Positions 33,794-41,632 of a stretch of DNA of 64,000 nucleotides are shown here, piece after piece. A model generated the notes under the pieces. That model was not told where the DNA came from. It made no database searches and saw only the letters and a program-made list of their open reading frames with translations. A program made the position numbers and the translations under genes. The DNA is taken from positions 434,001 to 498,000 of the forward strand of contig NZ_CP012109.1 in assembly GCF_000280925.3 (NCBI RefSeq), written 5' to 3'. Source of the stretch: Myxococcus hansupus (GTDB taxonomy: Bacteria > Myxococcota > Myxococcia > Myxococcales > Myxococcaceae). Positions within the stretch are counted from its first letter, which is position 1. Each line of letters begins with the position of its first letter.

Positions 33794-33820
33794 TTGTTTA
33801 GGTGGCTCAGGTGAATTACC

Positions 33821-34306
33821 ATGTCGGGTATGAACGGGAGCAGCGAGCACCTGGAGAAGAAGCCCGCGGATGTGCGCGGGCGGGCCGAGCCCGCGGGAGA
33901 CCTGCCACGCCAGGCATGGACGCTCCTCTTCGAGCTGATGCACACCCACATGCGGAACTTCCCCGCGCTGGCGGCGGAGTTCGACCTGTCACCGGTGCAG
34001 GCACACGTGCTGCGGCAGCTCGGTGAAGGCCCGCTGGCCATGAGTACGCTGGCCGCCTACCTGTCGTGTGACGCGTCCAACGTGACGGGGTTGGTGGACC
34101 GGATGGAGGCGCGCGGGCTGGTGGTGCGGCGCAGCTCCGAGCAGGACCGGCGGGTGAAGCGGCTGGTGCTGACGGAGGAGGGCGCGGCGCTGCGCGAGCG
34201 GCTCTTGCAGCGCATGTCCGAGCCGCCGGAGGCCATCGCCGGCATGGCGGACGAGGACTTGTGCGCCCTGCGCGACATCATGCGCCGGGCGCTGTGCTCG
34301 CAGTAG
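33821..34306 (+). CDS. MarR family transcriptional regulator
   Basis: The 161-residue product has a winged helix-turn-helix: DLSPVQAHVLRQLGEGPLAM (about 47-66), the recognition-helix region LAAYLSCDASNVTGLVDRME and the wing RGLVVRRSSEQDRRVKRLVLTEEG. MarR proteins act as dimers and usually repress a neighbouring divergent gene until a small molecule binds. The divergent neighbour is TolC, and the intergenic region has inverted repeats overlapping the likely tolC promoter. The ligand is unknown. Confidence 0.9.
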   Translation: MSGMNGSSEHLEKKPADVRGRAEPAGDLPRQAWTLLFELMHTHMRNFPALAAEFDLSPVQAHVLRQLGEGPLAMSTLAAYLSCDASNVTGLVDRMEARGLVVRRSSEQDRRVKRLVLTEEGAALRERLLQRMSEPPEAIAGMADEDLCALRDIMRRALCSQ

Positions 34307-34327
34307 GCGGGCCGTGCGGGGCCCGCC
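34306..34327. terminator. Bidirectional hairpin between marR and tonB genes
   Basis: GGCGGGCC (34306-34313) pairs perfectly with GGCCCGCC (34320-34327) over a 6-nt loop, starting at the last base of the marR stop codon. It sits between two convergent genes. Confidence 0.5.
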
Positions 34328-34340
34328 AGCGGCGAGGCCC

Positions 34341-35147
34341 TCAGTCCAGCAGGAAGGTGTAGGAGTACTTCATCTCCGTGGCGACGGGCTCGCCGCCCTT
34401 GATGGCGGGCTTGAAGCGGAAGCGGCGGATGGCGTCCCGCGCGGCTTCGTTGAGGCCGTAGCCGGGGCCCTTGAGAATCTTCACCGAGGACACCTTGCCC
34501 TCGTGGTCGATGGCGATGGACAGCGTGACGGTGCCCTCGACGCCCGCGCGCCGCGCCTCCTCCGGGTAGGGAATCTTCACCTCGGAGGCCACGGTGGGCT
34601 CGGAGTCCACCTGGTAGATGGGCGCGTACTTGGGCGCGCTGTACCCCTTCACGTCCTTGGGGTCCTTGGCGGTGTTGCCCGTGCGGCCGTAGGCGGTGTT
34701 GCCCACGGGCGCGGCGAACGAGCCCGCGCTGGTGGTGGACGACATCGTCATGCCCACCACGAGCGGCGGCGGCTTGGCAGACGGCTCCGGCGGCGGCGTG
34801 TCGTTGGGCGGCGGGGGCGCGTCCACGGGAGGCGGGGGCACCGGCTTGGGGGCCTCGGCGACCTTCACGGGGGGCGGCTTCACCGCCTTGGGCTTGGGCG
34901 GCGGCGGCTTGGGCGGCTCCGGCTTGGGCTCCTCGGGAGGCGGCGGGGGCGGGGGCGGCTTCTGCACCTCCACCATCACCATCTCCACCGGCTTCACCGC
35001 GGGCGGACGGGCGCGCGAGGCGCTGTCGCCCAGCGCCCAGAAGCCGCCGACGTGAATCCCCAGCGAGACGAACAAGAAGACGCCCACCACGGCCAGCGAG
35101 CGGTCGCGTCGGGGTGTCGGAGCGTTGTCGAGGGCCGCCTGACTCAT
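34341..35147 (-). CDS. tonB: TonB-like energy transducer
   Basis: This 268-residue protein has one N-terminal transmembrane helix (about 19-39), a long Pro/Lys-rich periplasmic spacer (about 62-130, with runs such as PPPPPPPPEEPKPEPPKPPP) and a C-terminal TonB domain (about 185-268) with YPEEARRAGVEGTVTLSIAI and FRFKPAIKGGEPVATEMKYSYTF. TonB couples the inner-membrane proton-driven motor to outer-membrane receptors. It is the third gene of an ExbB-ExbD-TonB operon, 13 bp after ExbD. No TonB-dependent receptor is present in the window. Confidence 0.93.
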   Translation of the reverse strand: MSQAALDNAPTPRRDRSLAVVGVFLFVSLGIHVGGFWALGDSASRARPPAVKPVEMVMVEVQKPPPPPPPPEEPKPEPPKPPPPKPKAVKPPPVKVAEAPKPVPPPPVDAPPPPNDTPPPEPSAKPPPLVVGMTMSSTTSAGSFAAPVGNTAYGRTGNTAKDPKDVKGYSAPKYAPIYQVDSEPTVASEVKIPYPEEARRAGVEGTVTLSIAIDHEGKVSSVKILKGPGYGLNEAARDAIRRFRFKPAIKGGEPVATEMKYSYTFLLD

Positions 35148-35160
35148 GAACGGACTCGCT

Positions 35161-35595
35161 TCAGGGCGCGGCGGGCGCGGCCGCGGGGGCTGCGTCCTTC
35201 TCGATGTTGAGCGCGAACTTCGCGATGCCCTGGCCCTTCACCACGTCGATGAGCCGCATCACGCGGCCGTAGGGCAGGGACTGGTCGGCGCTGATGATGG
35301 CGCGCGTCTCCTTGTCCTTGGCGATGGCCTCCACGACCTTGGCCTCCAGCTCCTTCTCCGTCACCTCGGTGCCGTCGAAGAAGAGCTTGCCCTCCTTGTC
35401 CAGCACCACGTTGACCAGGCCCTGCACCGTCTCACCGCCATTGGCGGCGCGGGGCAGGTCCACCTCCACCGTCTCGCGGACGATGAAGTTGGCCGTCACC
35501 ATGAAGATGATGAGCAGCACCAGCACCACGTCCACCAGCGGGGTGACGTTGATGCCCGTGATTTCCTCGTCGTTGTCCTGCGCGCCGCCGGCCAT
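35161..35595 (-). CDS. exbD: ExbD/TolR family biopolymer transport protein
   Basis: This 144-residue protein has one N-terminal membrane helix containing the essential proton-path aspartate: NVTPLVDVVLVLLIIFMV with D22. The periplasmic domain follows (VEVDLPRA, VVLDKEGKLFFDGTEV, AIISADQSLPYGRVMRLIDVVKGQGI) and the tail is Ala/Pro-rich. It forms the motor with ExbB (3-bp gap upstream) and energises the TonB protein encoded downstream. Confidence 0.93.
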   Translation of the reverse strand: MAGGAQDNDEEITGINVTPLVDVVLVLLIIFMVTANFIVRETVEVDLPRAANGGETVQGLVNVVLDKEGKLFFDGTEVTEKELEAKVVEAIAKDKETRAIISADQSLPYGRVMRLIDVVKGQGIAKFALNIEKDAAPAAAPAAP

Positions 35596-35598
35596 GGA

Positions 35599-36318
35599 CT
35601 AGCGGGCCTCCGCCGCGCGCGCGGCCGAGGCGCCGGACGCGGGACGTTCGGCGCGCATGCTGCCCACCAGGGCGTAGCCCAGGGCGTTGGCGCGGCTGGT
35701 GAGCGTCTTGAGCTGCCGGTTGAAGACGTTGAAGGCCACCACGGCGGGAATCGCCACCGCCAGACCCACGGCCGTGGCGACCAGCGCCTCGGAGATGCCG
35801 GCCATGACCGTCTGCTGCATGCCGCCGCCACCGCCCTGGGCGTTCATCTGCCCCAGGTCGTGGAAGGCCTTGATGATGCCGAGCACCGTGCCGAACAGCC
35901 CGATGAAGGGCGCGTTGTTGCCCAGCGTGCCCAGGTACGACAGGAAGCGCTCGTACTGGGGGCGCTCGCGCGACAGGGTGGAGGCAATCACCTGCTCCAC
36001 GGTGTCCGCGCCCTGGTCGGCGGAGGCGAGCGCCTCGCGGATGATGGCGGCCTCCATGCCCGTCTTGCCCTCGATGGCCTTGCGCGCGATGTCGTACTCA
36101 CCGCGGGCGAGCCGCACCGCCAGGGCCTCCGAGTCCGGCAGCCGGTGGCGGGCGAAGTACACCGTGCGCTCCAGCATGATGGCGATGGAGAGCACCGAGA
36201 GGACGACGAGCACCCAGAGCACCCACTCGGCGGAGGTGAGCGTCACGCTCAGGAGCTTGGTGCTGAGCCAGCCAAGCTCGGAGTGACCCATCTGGGCCAG
36301 GGATAGGAAGGGCATCAT
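35599..36318 (-). CDS. exbB: MotA/TolQ/ExbB proton channel family protein
   Basis: This 239-residue protein has three membrane helices: about residues 30-50 (WVLWVLVVLSVLSIAIMLE), and two in the C-terminal part, with the conserved GTLGNNAPFIGLFGTVLGIIKAF and ISEALVATAVGLAVAIPAVVAFNVF. It is the stator/motor of the TonB system and the first gene of the operon. The ATG at 36318 (followed by ATG at 36315) is favoured; the longer frame adds residues without homology. TTGACT at 36408-36413 on the minus strand is a possible -35 element in the 215-bp upstream region, but a matching -10 was not clear. Confidence 0.92.
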   Translation of the reverse strand: MMPFLSLAQMGHSELGWLSTKLLSVTLTSAEWVLWVLVVLSVLSIAIMLERTVYFARHRLPDSEALAVRLARGEYDIARKAIEGKTGMEAAIIREALASADQGADTVEQVIASTLSRERPQYERFLSYLGTLGNNAPFIGLFGTVLGIIKAFHDLGQMNAQGGGGGMQQTVMAGISEALVATAVGLAVAIPAVVAFNVFNRQLKTLTSRANALGYALVGSMRAERPASGASAARAAEAR

Positions 36319-36533
36319 GAGGGGAAGCCTGGGTAAAGGTGGGTTACGGGTTACTCGCAACCCGGTTGCCAACTCGCGGGCCCATCTGTTGTTCCCTTGG
36401 CGCAGAAAGTCAAATGGAACGGCTGGGACCGCCGGTTACCCTCCCCCTACGGTTCAAGCCCCAAAGTGTTTCCAGGGGGCGCTCCCGGAAGCGGACGGTT
36501 TCCCGCCCGCCCGGGTCGGCGCGCTGGCCGGGC

Positions 36534-37532
36534 TCAGGGGCGCCGGGCTGGGACTTCGGTGAGGGCGGGGTTGCGCTCGATGACAGGGCCCAGCACCGCG
36601 TCGATGTGCCGCAGCAGCTCGGGGTCGAGCTTCACGCCCGCGGCCTTCACGTTGTCGTGCACCTGCTCCGGGCGGGAGGCGCCGACGATGGCGGAGGCGA
36701 CGTTGGGATGCTGGAGAACCCACGCGACGGCGAGCTGGGCCATGGAGAGCCCGGCCTGCTTCGCCAGCGGGACGAGCTGCTGCACGCGGGTGAGCACGTC
36801 ATCCGTCATGAAGCGGTTGATGCCGTAGCGCGCGCCGTTGGCGTCGGTGGCGCGGCTGCCCTCGGGCGGTTTGTGGCCCGGCAGGTATTTGCCCGTCAGC
36901 ACGCCCTGGGCGATGGGCGACCAGACAATCTGCCCCAGCCCTGCTTCCTCCGAGGCGGGGATGACCTGGGCCTCGATGACGCGGTGGAGCATGGAGTACT
37001 GCGGCTGATTGGAGATGAAGGGCACGCGCAGCTCGCGGGCCAGCGCGGCGCCCTGGCGAATCTGGTCGCCCGTCCATTCGGACACGCCGATGTAGAGCGC
37101 CTTGCCCTGGCGGACGATGTCGGCGAACGCGAGCATCGTCTCCTCCAGCGGCGTCTCCACGTCGAAGCGATGCGCCTGGTACAGGTCCACGTAGTCCGTC
37201 TGGAGCCGGCGCAGGGAGCCGTCGATGCTCTCGAAGATGTGCTTTCGCGACAGGCCCCGGTCGTTCTTTCCGGAGCCGGTGGGGAAGTACACCTTGGTGA
37301 AGAGCTCGTAGCCCGCGCGGCGCTGACCCTTCAGGGCGCGGCCGAGCACCTCCTCGGCCCGGGTGCCCGCATAGACGTCGGCGGTGTCGAAGGTGGTGAT
37401 GCCCACGTCCAGGGCCGCGCTCACGCAGGCGAACGCGGTCTCCTCTTCCACCTGGGAGCCGTGGGTGAGCCAGTTGCCGTAGGAAATCTCACTGACGACG
37501 AGGCCGCTGCGGCCGAGATGACGGAAGTTCAT
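36534..37532 (-). CDS. Aldo/keto reductase
   Basis: The 332-residue (beta/alpha)8 NADPH-dependent oxidoreductase has the catalytic tetrad: D49 in FDTADVYAG, Y54, K80 in LFTKVYFP and H121 in DLYQAHRFD. The NADP phosphate-binding end IVGASRPEQVHDNVKA is also present. It resembles the voltage-gated potassium-channel beta-subunit / YghZ-like branch, which reduces aldehydes such as methylglyoxal. The ATG at 37532 begins MNFRHLGRSGLVVSE, the typical N-terminus; the frame upstream to 38195 runs through the DoxX gene and is not used. It lies 14 bp downstream of the DoxX-like gene. Confidence 0.93.
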   Translation of the reverse strand: MNFRHLGRSGLVVSEISYGNWLTHGSQVEEETAFACVSAALDVGITTFDTADVYAGTRAEEVLGRALKGQRRAGYELFTKVYFPTGSGKNDRGLSRKHIFESIDGSLRRLQTDYVDLYQAHRFDVETPLEETMLAFADIVRQGKALYIGVSEWTGDQIRQGAALARELRVPFISNQPQYSMLHRVIEAQVIPASEEAGLGQIVWSPIAQGVLTGKYLPGHKPPEGSRATDANGARYGINRFMTDDVLTRVQQLVPLAKQAGLSMAQLAVAWVLQHPNVASAIVGASRPEQVHDNVKAAGVKLDPELLRHIDAVLGPVIERNPALTEVPARRP

Positions 37533-37546
37533 AGGTGCGCGCGAGC

Positions 37547-38029
37547 CTAACCGTGGGCTACCACGCGCGCACGGCCTCCGACTCGCCACGGACCGCCGGC
37601 CCAGGCCACCCACGCGATGTAGACGAGCTGGAACGGGAGGCGCAGCCAGAAGTACCCGTCCGGGAAGGGCAGGACGTGGGAGGCGGTGTTCGCCTGGGCC
37701 TCGTGGAGGTTGGCGGGCAGGATGGCCAGCAACAGGACGATGAGCCCCAGCGCGGCGAGGCGGCGGGTGCGCGGCAGCAGCAGGCCCAGCCCTCCCGCGA
37801 CCTCCGCGACGCCGGAGAGGAAGACCCAGAAGTCCGGAGACGGAAGTTGGGGCGGAATCATCGCCGCGTACTTCGCGGGCATGACGAAGTGCATGACACC
37901 GGCGCCCACGAAGAAGAGTCCCGCGGCCACGGCGGCGCGGTCCCGAGGCGACGACAGCGCGGGCCGCCGGCGCAGCGGAGGTAGGTGGAGCAGCGCGAAG
38001 AAGGACACCAGGATGATGGCGAAGGACAT
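37547..38029 (-). CDS. DoxX-like small membrane protein
   Basis: This 160-residue protein has four hydrophobic helices. The segments AAVAAGLFFVGAGVMHFVMPAKYAAMIPP and FWVFLSGVAEVAGGLGLLLPRTRRLAALGLIVLLL match the DoxX/SURF4-like family of four-helix membrane proteins, often linked to redox or thiol stress. It is the first gene of a two-gene unit with the aldo/keto reductase. The ATG at 38029 has CGAGGAGC upstream at good spacing. Confidence 0.85.
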   Translation of the reverse strand: MSFAIILVSFFALLHLPPLRRRPALSSPRDRAAVAAGLFFVGAGVMHFVMPAKYAAMIPPQLPSPDFWVFLSGVAEVAGGLGLLLPRTRRLAALGLIVLLLAILPANLHEAQANTASHVLPFPDGYFWLRLPFQLVYIAWVAWAGGPWRVGGRARVVAHG

Positions 38030-38206
38030 GGGGGCTCCTCGAAAGCGGCGCGGGACTCGGTGGCCCCGGCGCCGTGACGCTCAAGATGGAGCGCCGAGTC
38101 GGCCGCGCGCTTGAACGAACTGGCTGTGTCGTTGAGGCGCCGCGCGAGGGCCTTTGTCGCCTGGCTCGGTTTGACAGACCCCGATGAATGGCCATGCTGA
38201 GCGCGA

Positions 38207-38506
38207 ATGCGTGACCGGCCGCATCCCTTCCTGCGCTGGCTGAGGCTCGTCCTCACCTGCCTGACGCTCGCGAGCAGCGGTGCCTCGGCGCTGCCTGTCG
38301 CGGAGGCGGCTGTCGTCTGCAGGGTGGAGGCCCAGGCGCCACGCCCGCCTCGGGCCGTGCTCGATGTCACCGTGGCCTGGTCCTCGGTGGCGGGGGCTTT
38401 TGATGCGGCCCCGCTGTCGTCCTCGGCGCCGGAGGTTTGCGCCGCGGCGGATGCGCCGGCCCCGGCTCGCCGTCTCTATCTGCTCCATCGAGTGCTGCTC
38501 CACTGA
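38207..38506 (+). CDS. Small exported protein of unknown function
   Basis: This 99-residue product is of no recognised family. It has a basic N-terminus and hydrophobic stretch (LRLVLTCLTLASSGASALPVAEA) consistent with a signal peptide cleaved near residue 30. The mature part is Ala/Val-rich with two cysteines. It diverges from the DoxX gene and lies 52 bp before another small membrane-protein gene on the same strand. The ribosome-binding site is weak (GAGCG). Existence is supported mainly by the signal sequence and the lack of any better reading. Confidence 0.45.
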   Translation: MRDRPHPFLRWLRLVLTCLTLASSGASALPVAEAAVVCRVEAQAPRPPRAVLDVTVAWSSVAGAFDAAPLSSSAPEVCAAADAPAPARRLYLLHRVLLH

Positions 38507-38558
38507 GTCGGCCGGAAGCCCCTCCTTCCGGTCCTTCACTCAAATCTTGGAGCAACCC

Positions 38559-38744
38559 ATGCCCTCTTTCTTCAGGCGCATGAGCGACGTCGCGTGGACG
38601 CTGACGCGCTTCATCGTGCGTGCCTTTCGTTTCCTGCTCATCCTGGTCCTCGTCTCCCTCCCGATTCCCGTCGCCCCCGCCGTGGCGGCGTTGCTGCGGC
38701 CCTTCCGGAAGAACCTGCCCTCGGAGGTGCTCCGCAAGGACTGA
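38559..38744 (+). CDS. 61-residue single-pass membrane protein
   Basis: This small protein is of unrecognised family. It has an amphipathic, basic start (MPSFFRRMSDVAWTLTRFIV), one hydrophobic helix (FRFLLILVLVSLPIPVAPAVAAL, about 23-45) and a basic tail (RPFRKNLPSEVLRKD). TTGGAG lies 7 nt upstream of the ATG. It is convergent with the AraC gene. The composition suggests a bona fide small inner-membrane protein. Confidence 0.5.
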   Translation: MPSFFRRMSDVAWTLTRFIVRAFRFLLILVLVSLPIPVAPAVAALLRPFRKNLPSEVLRKD

Positions 38745-38770
38745 GCGCGCGCGTGGGTCCTCGGGCTGCG

Positions 38771-39595
38771 TCAGCGTGTGGCGCGGCTTCGCGCCTGGGC
38801 TTGCATGTCGGGGCCTCGCCGCTGAAGTGACGAAGGCGTCGTGCCGAACATCCGCCGGAAGGTGCGCGTCAGGTGGGCCGCGTCCGAGAACCCCGCCGCG
38901 TGGGCTGCTTCCCCCAACGTGCGGCCCGCCGCGATGGCACCCGATGCGCGCTGGAGCCGGAGCCAGAGGAGATAGGGGCGCAAGGGAACGCCGAGCGATT
39001 CACTGAACACGTGCATCAGCCTGCTCGGTGACAGGCCCACGAGCTGGGCGAGCGCCTCCAGTGAGGTGTCCTCCGGCGCGGGCTCGGCGCGCAAGTGGCG
39101 CAGGAGTTTGCGCACGCGGGGGTGGATGCGGCGGGGCGTCTCAGGCGTGCCGGAGAGGGATTCGAGTGTGCGCTCCATCCACTGTCCGACGGCCTCGTGT
39201 CCCAGGGGCGCGGACGCGGGAAGGTGGGCGAGGAGTGTGTCGCGCCGCGCGCTGTCGAACAGGCGCATCGGTCCGTCGAGCGCGGCCATCAGCCGCTCAC
39301 CGTCGTGGCTTTCGGGCTCGACGAAGAGGATGAGGACGTCGGTGCCTCGCGCGTCGAGTGCATGGGGCGCATCGGGGGCCACGAGCACTCCGGCTGCCTG
39401 CTCGGCGGCCTTCATGCCGGGTGCGCGGATAGCGAGCGTGCCTGTTCGGCAGAGCACCAGGTGCATGGCGTGGTGGGCATGCCGGGTGGTCGCGTCACCG
39501 GGGCCCCACATCGCGATCGCCGTGGGCCACACCACCAACGGCATGTCGGGCCACGGTGCCTGAGGCGCGAGTTCTGGCGGACGCGCGAGGAGCAT
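38771..39595 (-). CDS. AraC family transcriptional regulator
   Basis: The 274-residue product has a cupin-like N-terminal ligand-binding region (TTRHAHHAMHLVLCRTGTLAI, then GVLVAPDAPHALDA) and a C-terminal double helix-turn-helix (SLEALAQLVGLSPSRLMHVFSESLGVPLRPYLLWLRLQ and LGEAAHAAGFSDAAHLTRTFRRMFGTTPSSL). It probably controls transcription of nearby or distant stress or metabolic genes; the ligand is unknown. The ATG at 39595 gives the length typical of the family, but no strong ribosome-binding site is visible and an ATG at 39745 in the same frame cannot be excluded. Confidence 0.85.
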   Translation of the reverse strand: MLLARPPELAPQAPWPDMPLVVWPTAIAMWGPGDATTRHAHHAMHLVLCRTGTLAIRAPGMKAAEQAAGVLVAPDAPHALDARGTDVLILFVEPESHDGERLMAALDGPMRLFDSARRDTLLAHLPASAPLGHEAVGQWMERTLESLSGTPETPRRIHPRVRKLLRHLRAEPAPEDTSLEALAQLVGLSPSRLMHVFSESLGVPLRPYLLWLRLQRASGAIAAGRTLGEAAHAAGFSDAAHLTRTFRRMFGTTPSSLQRRGPDMQAQARSRATR

Positions 39596-39957
39596 TCTCG
39601 AAACGGGTTCTATCAGGGCGCCAAGCGGTGGTGGCGGGGGCCTCGCGGACCGTTCTTGGCGCGACGGTGCTGGGGACGGGAACGCCGGGATGCGGCCCCG
39701 CGCGAATGTGCCGGATGGCACCCGAGGACGGTGCGCGGGCTGCATGTCCCGCTCATTCCGACACTTCGGGCAGCCTCGCGCAGAGGTGGTGGCGTGGGCA
39801 CTTCCTGCCGGGGCGGGATGCGGATGGGGGCGAGCTGGGCCGCGAAGGGAGGCGACACCCATGGCTGACCGAAGTCGACCGCTCGCCCTCGTGCTTCGAC
39901 GGGTGGGGCTCACGTCGCTTGTGGGGAGTGGGCCTCGTAGTCGACACTCATCGTTCC
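39596..39957. other. Divergent intergenic region, nothing recognised
   Basis: This 362-bp region separates the AraC gene from the large MoxR-cluster operon. Frames are open on both strands, but none shows family similarity, a signal peptide or a good ribosome-binding site. It presumably contains the promoter of the eight-gene operon. Confidence 0.4.
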
Positions 39958-41631
39958 ATGGCTGCCAGTGAAGAACGCCGCTTCCAGGCTCTCGTGCTCG
40001 CGCCCATCCGGCGCGTTCAACGGCGGCTCAACGCGGTGGCCTGGGCGGAGGCCGGCATCGTTCCGGTGTGGGCCACCGCCACCGCCTGCGTGCTGGCGCG
40101 GTTCCTCCTGCGCGAAGCCTTCGTGTGGGCGTTGCCTCCGTTGCTCGTCGTGGGGCTCGGAGTGTGGTTCTGGCGTGCCCGCTCCCGGGGCGTCTCGCTG
40201 GAGCATGCCGCGGTGCTCGCGGACCGCTCGGCGAACGCGGGGGGCTTGCTGCTCACCCGGCTGGAACGCCCGGTGGGCGCGTGGGAGCTGTCCGTCAACC
40301 AGCTCGCGAGCGCGGTCACGCTGCCCGAGGTGAACTGGCGGCGTCCCGGCGGTGCGCTCGCGTGTGCGGTGCTGTTCGCGTGTGTCGGCCTCCTGCTGCC
40401 CTTGCCCACGCCACGGAGCCGACCGGTGAACGCGGCGGCGGCCGCGAAGGTGGCCTCGGTGCAGGCGCAGGCGGAGGCGCTCTCCCAGGAAGAGGCCCTG
40501 GAAGAGTCGGTCGCGGATGAGCTGCGCAGGCTGGCCGAGGAGGTCGCGGAGGGGCGCTTCGACTCGGGCGACTGGGAGGCCGCCGATGCGCTGGAGAACC
40601 GGCTGGCGGAGAAGGCCGCGGAAGCCGCCGCGCAACTGGCCAACGCTTCCGAGGCCGCGCGCGCCTTGGAAGAGGCGCTGGGCGCGGCGGGGGGCGCGGA
40701 GTCCGCCACGCGCGAGCGCGAGGAGCTGGAGCGCGCGCTGATGGCCCTGGACGGCTCGGAGGCGCGAGAGGGCGGCGAACAGCCCGAGGGCTCGTCACCG
40801 TCCGACGAGGATGGACCGTCGGCACAGACGGGCGACTCGCAGCAGGGACAGCAGGACGCTCAGGGTTCGCAATCGCAGCAGGGCGCGCAGGGTTCGCAAT
40901 CGCAGCAGGGCGCTCAAGCACAGCAAGGCACTCAGTCGCAGCAAGGCGCGCAGGCGCAGCAGGGCGCACAGGCGCAGCAGGGCCAACAGGGCGCTCAAGC
41001 GCAACAGGGCGCCCAAGGCACGCAGCAAGGTGACGCGCGGGCGCGAGCCCGTGGACAGGCCGCTGGCTCACCGGACCAGATCGCCGACTTGCGCAAGTCC
41101 CTGGATCGGCGACGTCAATCGCTGGAGAACCGCTTCGACACGAACGGCCAGAACGGCTCCCAGGCCCAGGCTCGCCGTCCCAATGGGGGACGTGATGGCC
41201 AGGGCGGCCAGGGCCGGAGCGGCGCATTGCGTGGCGGCTCCGGCGAAGGTGGGGCCGAGGGCGACAGTCAGGGCGGCGACGGCGAGGGGACGCGAGGCCA
41301 CGCGAGTCGGGGTGTGGGGGAGGGCGCGGGCGTGTCGCGAGGGGGCGGCAGTCGGCCGCTCGTCTTCGGGGACGAGGCGGAGATGGACCCGGAGCGGCTC
41401 GCCTTCGAGCCGTTGCCGCCAGGTCAGGGTGGTGATGAGGGGGACGAACTCTGGGGGCTCAAGGCCGCGGACCCGAAGCGGCACGCAGGAGCCGCCGGGG
41501 CGGGGGGCTCGCAGGGCACGCAGGCTCGGGGCGCGGCGACAGAGGGGGCTGGCGCGGCGCCGCTGCTTCCTCGCAACCGGGACATGGTGAAGCGGTACTT
41601 TGGTGGCGAGTCGTCTGGAAGGGGGCAATGA
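39958..41631 (+). CDS. Membrane protein with Gln/Ala/Gly-rich repeat region (DUF4175-like position)
   Basis: This 557-residue first gene of the MoxR/VWA operon has two N-terminal membrane helices (about 50-68) and one near 130-150 (ALACAVLFACVGLLLPLP). A long charged helical stretch with coiled-coil character (about 165-265) follows. A low-complexity segment (about 294-357) is built from Q-Q-G-A-Q units, followed by a Gly/Arg/Asp-rich part. Function is unknown. Topology and location resemble the DUF4175-type proteins often found beside MoxR and DUF58 genes, but the family call is tentative. The ATG at 39958 is the first start giving a sensible N-terminus; the frame upstream to 39556 lies in the divergent promoter region. 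Confidence 0.78.
   Translation: MAASEERRFQALVLAPIRRVQRRLNAVAWAEAGIVPVWATATACVLARFLLREAFVWALPPLLVVGLGVWFWRARSRGVSLEHAAVLADRSANAGGLLLTRLERPVGAWELSVNQLASAVTLPEVNWRRPGGALACAVLFACVGLLLPLPTPRSRPVNAAAAAKVASVQAQAEALSQEEALEESVADELRRLAEEVAEGRFDSGDWEAADALENRLAEKAAEAAAQLANASEAARALEEALGAAGGAESATREREELERALMALDGSEAREGGEQPEGSSPSDEDGPSAQTGDSQQGQQDAQGSQSQQGAQGSQSQQGAQAQQGTQSQQGAQAQQGAQAQQGQQGAQAQQGAQGTQQGDARARARGQAAGSPDQIADLRKSLDRRRQSLENRFDTNGQNGSQAQARRPNGGRDGQGGQGRSGALRGGSGEGGAEGDSQGGDGEGTRGHASRGVGEGAGVSRGGGSRPLVFGDEAEMDPERLAFEPLPPGQGGDEGDELWGLKAADPKRHAGAAGAGGSQGTQARGAATEGAGAAPLLPRNRDMVKRYFGGESSGRGQ
40839..41030 (+). repeat. In-gene tandem repeat coding for QQGAQ units
   Basis: The DNA repeats variants of a 15-18 base unit (for example CAGCAGGGCGCTCAAGCA) about ten times, coding for Gln-Gln-Gly-Ala-Gln with Ser variants. 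The repeat count is likely to vary between strains by slippage, lengthening or shortening the linker in frame. Confidence 0.75.
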
Positions 41632-41632
41632 C

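Noticed and set aside
38081..38539. A 152-residue minus-strand frame opposite the 99-residue exported protein
   Set aside because: Arg/Gly/Gln-rich with no signal or motif; the + strand frame has a plausible signal peptide.
39596..39957. N-terminal extensions of the AraC gene and of the Q-rich protein into the divergent gap
   Set aside because: The extensions are Pro/Arg-rich without homology, and both would overlap in the region that must hold the promoters.
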